A stretch of DNA of 64,000 bases from Elephas maximus indicus (Eukaryota > Chordata > Mammalia > Proboscidea > Elephantidae). Under the pieces are notes generated by a model that was not told the DNA's origin, ran no database searches, and saw only the letters and a list, made by a program, of their open reading frames with translations. This document shows positions 59,440 through 64,000 of this stretch, in pieces. The stretch spans positions 116,046,293 to 116,110,292 of the forward strand of contig NC_064819.1 in the NCBI RefSeq assembly GCF_024166365.1, given 5' to 3'. How positions within the stretch are numbered: the stretch's first letter is position 1; each line of letters begins with the position of its first letter. The translations under genes were made by a program, and so were the position numbers.

Positions 59440-60115
59440 TAATACCTTCATATATTACAGAGTATAAGACTAAAAGTGAAAATTTCAATCATCTTTCCTT
59501 TAGTACTGCTCCCTTCTTCCAAAATACTAATAATTTGGATTATATCTTTCTAGACTTTTTTTTGTGCATTCACCTACATGTATGTGTACATATGCATATA
59601 AAGTCAGAGAACATACCATGAGTCATGTTCTACAACTTACCTTTTTCACTAATTGACATGACTTGGTGAAAGTTTTCCTGCCACTTCTTTTTAATTGTTG
59701 TATAGTATTCCATAGAATGGATGGAGCCCTGGTGACACAGTGGTTAAAAGCTTGGCTGCTATTCAAAATGTTGGCAGTTTGAATCCACCAGTTGTTCCTC
59801 GGACACCCCATGGGGCAGTTCTACTCTGTCCCATAGGGCCACCGTGTGTTGGAATCGACTCCATGGCAATGAGTTCGGTTTGTTTTGGATATATGTATGT
59901 ATGTATATACATGTGCGTATCACACACATACAATTTATTTAACCATTTCCCTTTTGATGATTACTTGGATTGTCAAACACTTTTCTTTTTAGAAGCAGTG
60001 ATGAACAGTCAATATCTTTATAGTTTCACCTTTGGGTCAAATGCATATATTTCTCCAGGCCAGAAAGTAAAGGGGAGTTTCTGGTTTGAAAGACATGAAC
60101 ATTTTAATAGATACT
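59440..60115 (-). mobile_element. Old L1 3' region, antisense, split by AfroSINE
   Basis: GTTGTATAGTATTCCATAGA, then after the SINE TTATTTAACCATTTCCCTTT, TTGATGATTACTTGGATTGT and AAGCAGTGATGAACAGTCAA are antisense L1M sequences. Confidence 0.6.
59723..59889 (+). mobile_element. AfroSINE, short form
   Basis: TGGAGCCCTGGTGACACAGT head, AGTTGTTCCTCGGACACCCC join without the 42-bp segment, GGGGCAGTTCTACTCTGTCC, tail TGTTGGAATCGACTCCATGG. Confidence 0.92.
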
Positions 60116-60270
60116 GAACCTTCCCCCTTTTTCTACTTCCTTTACGGGTCAGCTTAAAAATATATACACTAACATAATAAATTTCCATGGTATAAATTCA
60201 TATACTAAGGAAAGATATGATGTTAGAGTTAGCATACTCTCTGTTCTCTGAATACTGTTTTACATGCTAA

Positions 60271-60475
60271 ACCAAAAGACAAAAAAACCTGTTTTTTGAG
60301 TCGATTTGTAGTGACCCTATAGGACAGACTACAACTCTCCCGTAGGGTTTCCAAGGCTGTAAATCTTGACTGAAGCGGACAGCCACATCTTTCTCCTGTG
60401 GAGTGGCTGGTGGGTTTGAACTGGCAACATTTCAGTTAGTAGCCCAGTGCTTAACCACTCTATCATCAGGGCTCT
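60271..60475 (-). mobile_element. AfroSINE, long form, antisense, with TSD
   Basis: Tail TTTTTTGAGTCGATTTGTAG, middle GTGACCCTATAGGACAGACT, AAGCGGACAGCCACATCTTT, head CAGTGCTTAACCACTCTATC. Flanked by TTTTACATGCTAA (60258-60270) and TTTTACCTGCTAA (60476-60488), 12 of 13 identical. Confidence 0.94.
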
Positions 60476-60488
60476 TTTTACCTGCTAA

Positions 60489-61845
60489 GGCAACTCTACT
60501 TAGTACTTTCTTGGGGTTCTCTAGAAAATTCCCAGGAACACATGTATACACACAAATATGCATATTTATCTGATATATTTATATTTATATAATGCATATA
60601 CATGCACTAAGATGATTAGAAAATATTAAGGTGGTATCATTTAGAAATAAAGCTTTTGGATTTTATTTCACTGATTGTACAAATGCTTGTCTTATTTGAA
60701 ATTTCCCTTGGTCTTCTATGTTTAGATAGCAGAATTATTATGGGTAAGTTTATTGTTAGCTTGGCAATTTCATAATTGTACTTTGGAATTGTACCACAAG
60801 GTTGATCTGTATCAGTCTAAATTATATCGTAACTCCTGGATGAAATATGTAATAGGCTTACTCACCAATCGCTTATCCTTGTGACAACATTTCAGTTTGC
60901 CATGAAGTAACATTATGACATTTTAAACTAATAGAGAGCTTCTCTCTTTCTCTGCATTGCTCATTCTCAAAAGCGAATTTTCTTTCTTGTCTTCCCATTA
61001 TCATTTTGATATGCTTCACGGTGGCCTCTTAGATTGCTTCAAAGAATGTCGATAATTTTCTGGACCCTTATTTTTAGTAAAAATCCTTTTTCTACTCCAG
61101 CAGGGGATTTTAGCTGGGATTACCATCTAGAAGGTCCATGGAGAGTTTCAGTGTGTGTCTCTGCCCCTTGATATTGGTTCATATATTTGTGTGTGTGTGC
61201 ACATGTATATTTTTCTGAGGAGAGGATCCTAACTCTCTCATATCCTCAAAGGGATATGTGACCTGAAGAAGGTTAATACCACTCGTTTAATAGAAAACAT
61301 TTTAGTGGGTGTTCGGTGACAGTAGGACCCACGTTTCCATAAAAAAGACCTGGTTGGAGCATTGTATGTTCTCACTAAAATCAGTAGGCTTGAGAATTTC
61401 TATATCAACCATATTACTAAGGAAACAATCCAAGAAAGGAACATTTCAAAGGAAAACAAAAGGATGAGGTTTCTAAGGCTTGGAATGTCCTTTATGGATC
61501 CAATCCTTGCACAAAAGTTGAAGGAAGGAGGGAGTAGAGTTGTGAGCTGACCATGGCCATTTATTGTTTTCCCAGCTTGGAAGTATGTTCTGTTTTGGGG
61601 GTTATCGTTCAAACAATTTCTTTAGCAGCCCAACCTTTGTTGGGTTATAGAAATGGGGCACACCGAGTGGAGTGTTTTGTGGTTTCTGTTGTGTAGATTT
61701 GCAGAGGAGGAACAATTCCTGTGCAGAAAGGAACAAAGAAAGAGTTCATATTAGAAAGTTTTATATTTTATGTATCACTTTGGCAAGGTCCTGGTGGAAG
61801 TAAAAAAGTCATGTGGTTATGGAGACTAAAGAAGAGTCTGAGAGT
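60489..61845. other. Unique-looking non-coding DNA
   Basis: Nothing recognised apart from a short (GT)n at 61189-61200. Confidence 0.4.
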
Positions 61846-62550
61846 ACCACTAATAAAGATTTTAAAGGGGATTATAAAGCTATGGTAATCAAACCAGTCT
61901 GTTACTGGTATAATGGTAGTCATATAGACAAATGGAATAGAATTGAGAGTCCAGAAATAAACCCGTGCATTTGTGGTTAATTGATTTTTGACAAGGGTGC
62001 TAAGTCCATTTAATGGGAAAAGAGTAGTGTCTTTAAAGGTGCTGAAACTACTAGATCTGTGCAAGTAAAAGAATTAACTTGGACCCACACTTCACAACAT
62101 GTACGAAAACTTATTCAAAATGGATGACAGTCCTAAATGTAAGAACTGAAATCATAAAACTCTTAGAAGAAAACATAGATATAATGCTTTGGGACCTAGT
62201 TTTTAATAATGGATTCTTAGATACAATACTGTAAGCATAAGCAACAAAAGACATAATAAATGGGACCTCATCAAAATTAAAGAAAAAAAAACAAAACGAC
62301 AACTTTTGTACATCAAAGAATTTCATCAAGAAAGTGAAGAGACAACCTATAGATAGGGAGAAAAATGTTTGGAAACCACGTATCAGATAAGGGTTTAATG
62401 CCTTGAATATATAATGAATTTCTACAACTTAACAAAAAGACAAATAACCCAATCAAAAAAAGAGCAAAGGACTTCAATAGGCATTTTACCAAAGAAGACA
62501 TACAGATGGCCAACAAGCACATGAAAAGGTGTTCAGCGACGTTAGTCATT

Positions 62551-62713
62551 GTTACATGCAGCTGAGTAGTCCAGTAGCTTCTGACTCATAGTGACCCTAT
62601 AGGACAGAGTAAAACTGCCCCATAGGGTTTCCAAGGAGCAATTGGTGGATTTGAACTGCTGACCTTTTGGCTAGCAGCCCAGTACTTAACTACCACACCA
62701 CCAAGTTTCCACA
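62551..62713 (-). mobile_element. AfroSINE, short form, antisense, inside L1
   Basis: CAGTAGCTTCTGACTCATAG tail, CAGAGTAAAACTGCCCCATA, TTTTGGCTAGCAGCCCAGTA head. Flanked by TTAGTCATT (62542-62550 and 62714-62722). Confidence 0.9.
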
Positions 62714-62724
62714 TTAGTCATTAA

Positions 62725-62764
62725 ACCAAGAAAAACAAACCCATTGCCTTCAAGTAGATTCTGA
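62725..62764 (-). mobile_element. AfroSINE, about 40-bp tail only
   Basis: AAGAAAAACAAACCCATTGC, then CTTCAAGTAGATTCTGAG; everything upstream was lost. It lies directly beside the previous SINE. Confidence 0.8.
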
Positions 62765-63535
62765 GGGGATGTATATCAAAACTACAATGAAATATCACTT
62801 CACACCCTCTAGATGGCTTTGATTAAAAAAATGGAAAAACGCCATGTGTTGGTGAGGATGTGGAGAAATTGTAACTCTCATCCATTGCTGGTGGAATTGT
62901 AAAATGGTATAGCTGCTGCAGAAAACAGTTTGTGGTTTCTCAAAAAGTTAAGCAAAATTACCGTATGACCCAGCAATTCCATTCCTAGGTATATACCCAA
63001 AAGAATGAAAAACAGGCATGCAAACAGATACTTGTATGCCAGTATTCATTGCAGCAAAATTCTCAATAGCCAAAAGGTGGAGATAGCCTAAATGTCCATC
63101 AACAGATGAATGGCTAAACAAAATGTGCTACATATACACAATGGAATATTATATTACTCAGCCATGTAGAGAAATGAAGTCCTGATACATGCTACAACTT
63201 TGAAAACATTATGCAGAGTAAAATAAGTCAGTCACAAAAGTACAAATATTGTATGATCCTACTTACGTGAGATCTAGTGTAGGCCATGTATAGAGACCAA
63301 ATTTTATTACGGGTTATTAGGGGCAGACAGTGGGGTGAGGGGCGAAGGAGGACTCAGTGCTTAGAGGACACTGAGCTTCTGTGAAGGGTGATGGGGAAAG
63401 TTGGGAATGGATAAGAGTGATAGATGAGCAATGTGGTGAACATAACTAATGTCATTTAACTGTACATGTGAAGATTGTTGAAAGGGCAAATGTTTTGTGG
63501 CATATATATTTACCACACGCATATGCACACAAACA

Positions 63536-64000
63536 ACAGGCCAAGAGGAGAAAATGTCACTGACAATAGAACAAGGGAAAGTGGATATTTCACTACCAGC
63601 TTCTAGTTTAAAAGCTTAGAAACTAGGAGGAGTCTTGGACTGGAAGTTCTGTAGAATATAGATTCATTTGAGTTCTCTTAGTAGGTTTAGAGAAATTATA
63701 GCAACATGCAACACATTTCATATAACAGCTGCCCAGATGTAAGTTTTGGGGGGAATGAGAGAGTAACAGCTAGTCTAAACCGTATGCTATAATGAAAATA
63801 TTTTATGACCAGTTTGCAAAGATTATGTAAAAGCAATAATAAGGGTGACCAGCAATGGCTCCAAAGAATTTACTTATATAGAATCTTGCTGGGGTGGTAC
63901 AGTGCTGAAGACTATAGATTTTTAAAGGATTAAAGAAGAACTGACTAGAATGAAAAACAAGCTAAGAATAAAAAGAAGGGATATAATGAAAATTGTAGTT
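63536..64000. other. Non-coding DNA to window end
   Basis: No feature recognised. Confidence 0.4.

Larger units (their letters stand above)
61846..63535 (+). mobile_element. L1 ORF2 C-terminal region and 3' UTR, sense, decayed
   Basis: Plus-strand L1 landmarks: TATAAAGCTATGGTAATCAA, ATTGATTTTTGACAAGGGTG, AACTCTTAGAAGAAAACATA, CAATCAAAAAAAGAGCAAAG, GAAATATCACTTCACACC, GGATGTGGAGAAATTGTAAC, TATGACCCAGCAATTCCATT, TTCATTGCAGCAAAATTCTC. The 5' part is missing and stop codons break all frames. Two antisense AfroSINEs interrupt it. The antisense frames at 61768-62549 are shadows. Confidence 0.88.

Overview
This window is non-coding mammalian chromosomal DNA from an afrotherian, most likely an elephant or another paenungulate. 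The diagnosis rests on about two dozen AfroSINE copies, recognised by the tail with TCGCTATGAGTCGGAATCG followed by ACTCGA(T/C)GGCA and the head with GCCCTGGTGGCACAGTGG, together with their RTE-type LINE relatives and a recurring L1-like 3' UTR family. AfroSINEs are established as afrotherian-specific; the species itself is inferred. The DNA is AT-rich, shows no CpG island, and I see no intact protein-coding gene. Nearly all longer open frames are remnants of transposons or chance.

The one gene-derived locus is a full-length processed pseudogene of EEF1A1 (translation elongation factor eEF1A1) at 53797-55576. It starts at the 5' TOP sequence of the mRNA, carries both UTRs and a poly(A) tail, and is bracketed by a perfect 16-bp target-site duplication. 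Two frameshifting indels break it; one is itself a tiny secondary retro-insertion, a 17-A tract flanked by perfect 11-bp duplications.

Layout: 1-7470 is mostly unique DNA with MIR, an AfroSINE tail, an L1-like 3' UTR piece and a 19-bp poly(A)-only insertion. 7478-11575 is a LINE cluster (L1 3' UTR, a full-span but internally deleted antisense RTE, L1 carrying two AfroSINEs). 12384-19000 holds AfroSINEs, MIR and L2, including what looks like a locally duplicated L2 3' end. 19845-29830 contains two solo copies of one MaLR-like LTR, an odd three-unit hairpin repeat (22854-23235), MIRs, an L1 3' UTR and a tRNA-Gly-headed SINE. 30280-32760 is a repeat-poor island. 34390-42050 is a decayed antisense L1 block into which an ERVL LTR, an MLT2-like LTR, an RTE fragment and an MLT1-like provirus end have inserted. 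43630-51760 mixes AfroSINEs, LTR remains, L1 3' UTR and the 5' half of a second RTE that preserves endonuclease motifs. 55600-58060 is largely unique. 58065-63540 carries L2, L1 and further AfroSINEs.

The elements do not work together as a pathway. The shared story is LINE-driven retrotransposition: L1-type and RTE-type machinery, SINEs that share the RTE 3' end, a copied cellular mRNA, and repeated extreme 5' truncation that leaves only tails. I found no convincing new biological system. The best leads are the poly(A)-only insertions, the tRNA-Gly/RTE composite SINE and the hairpin triplicate. Family names come from memory of consensus sequences and were not checked by a search.
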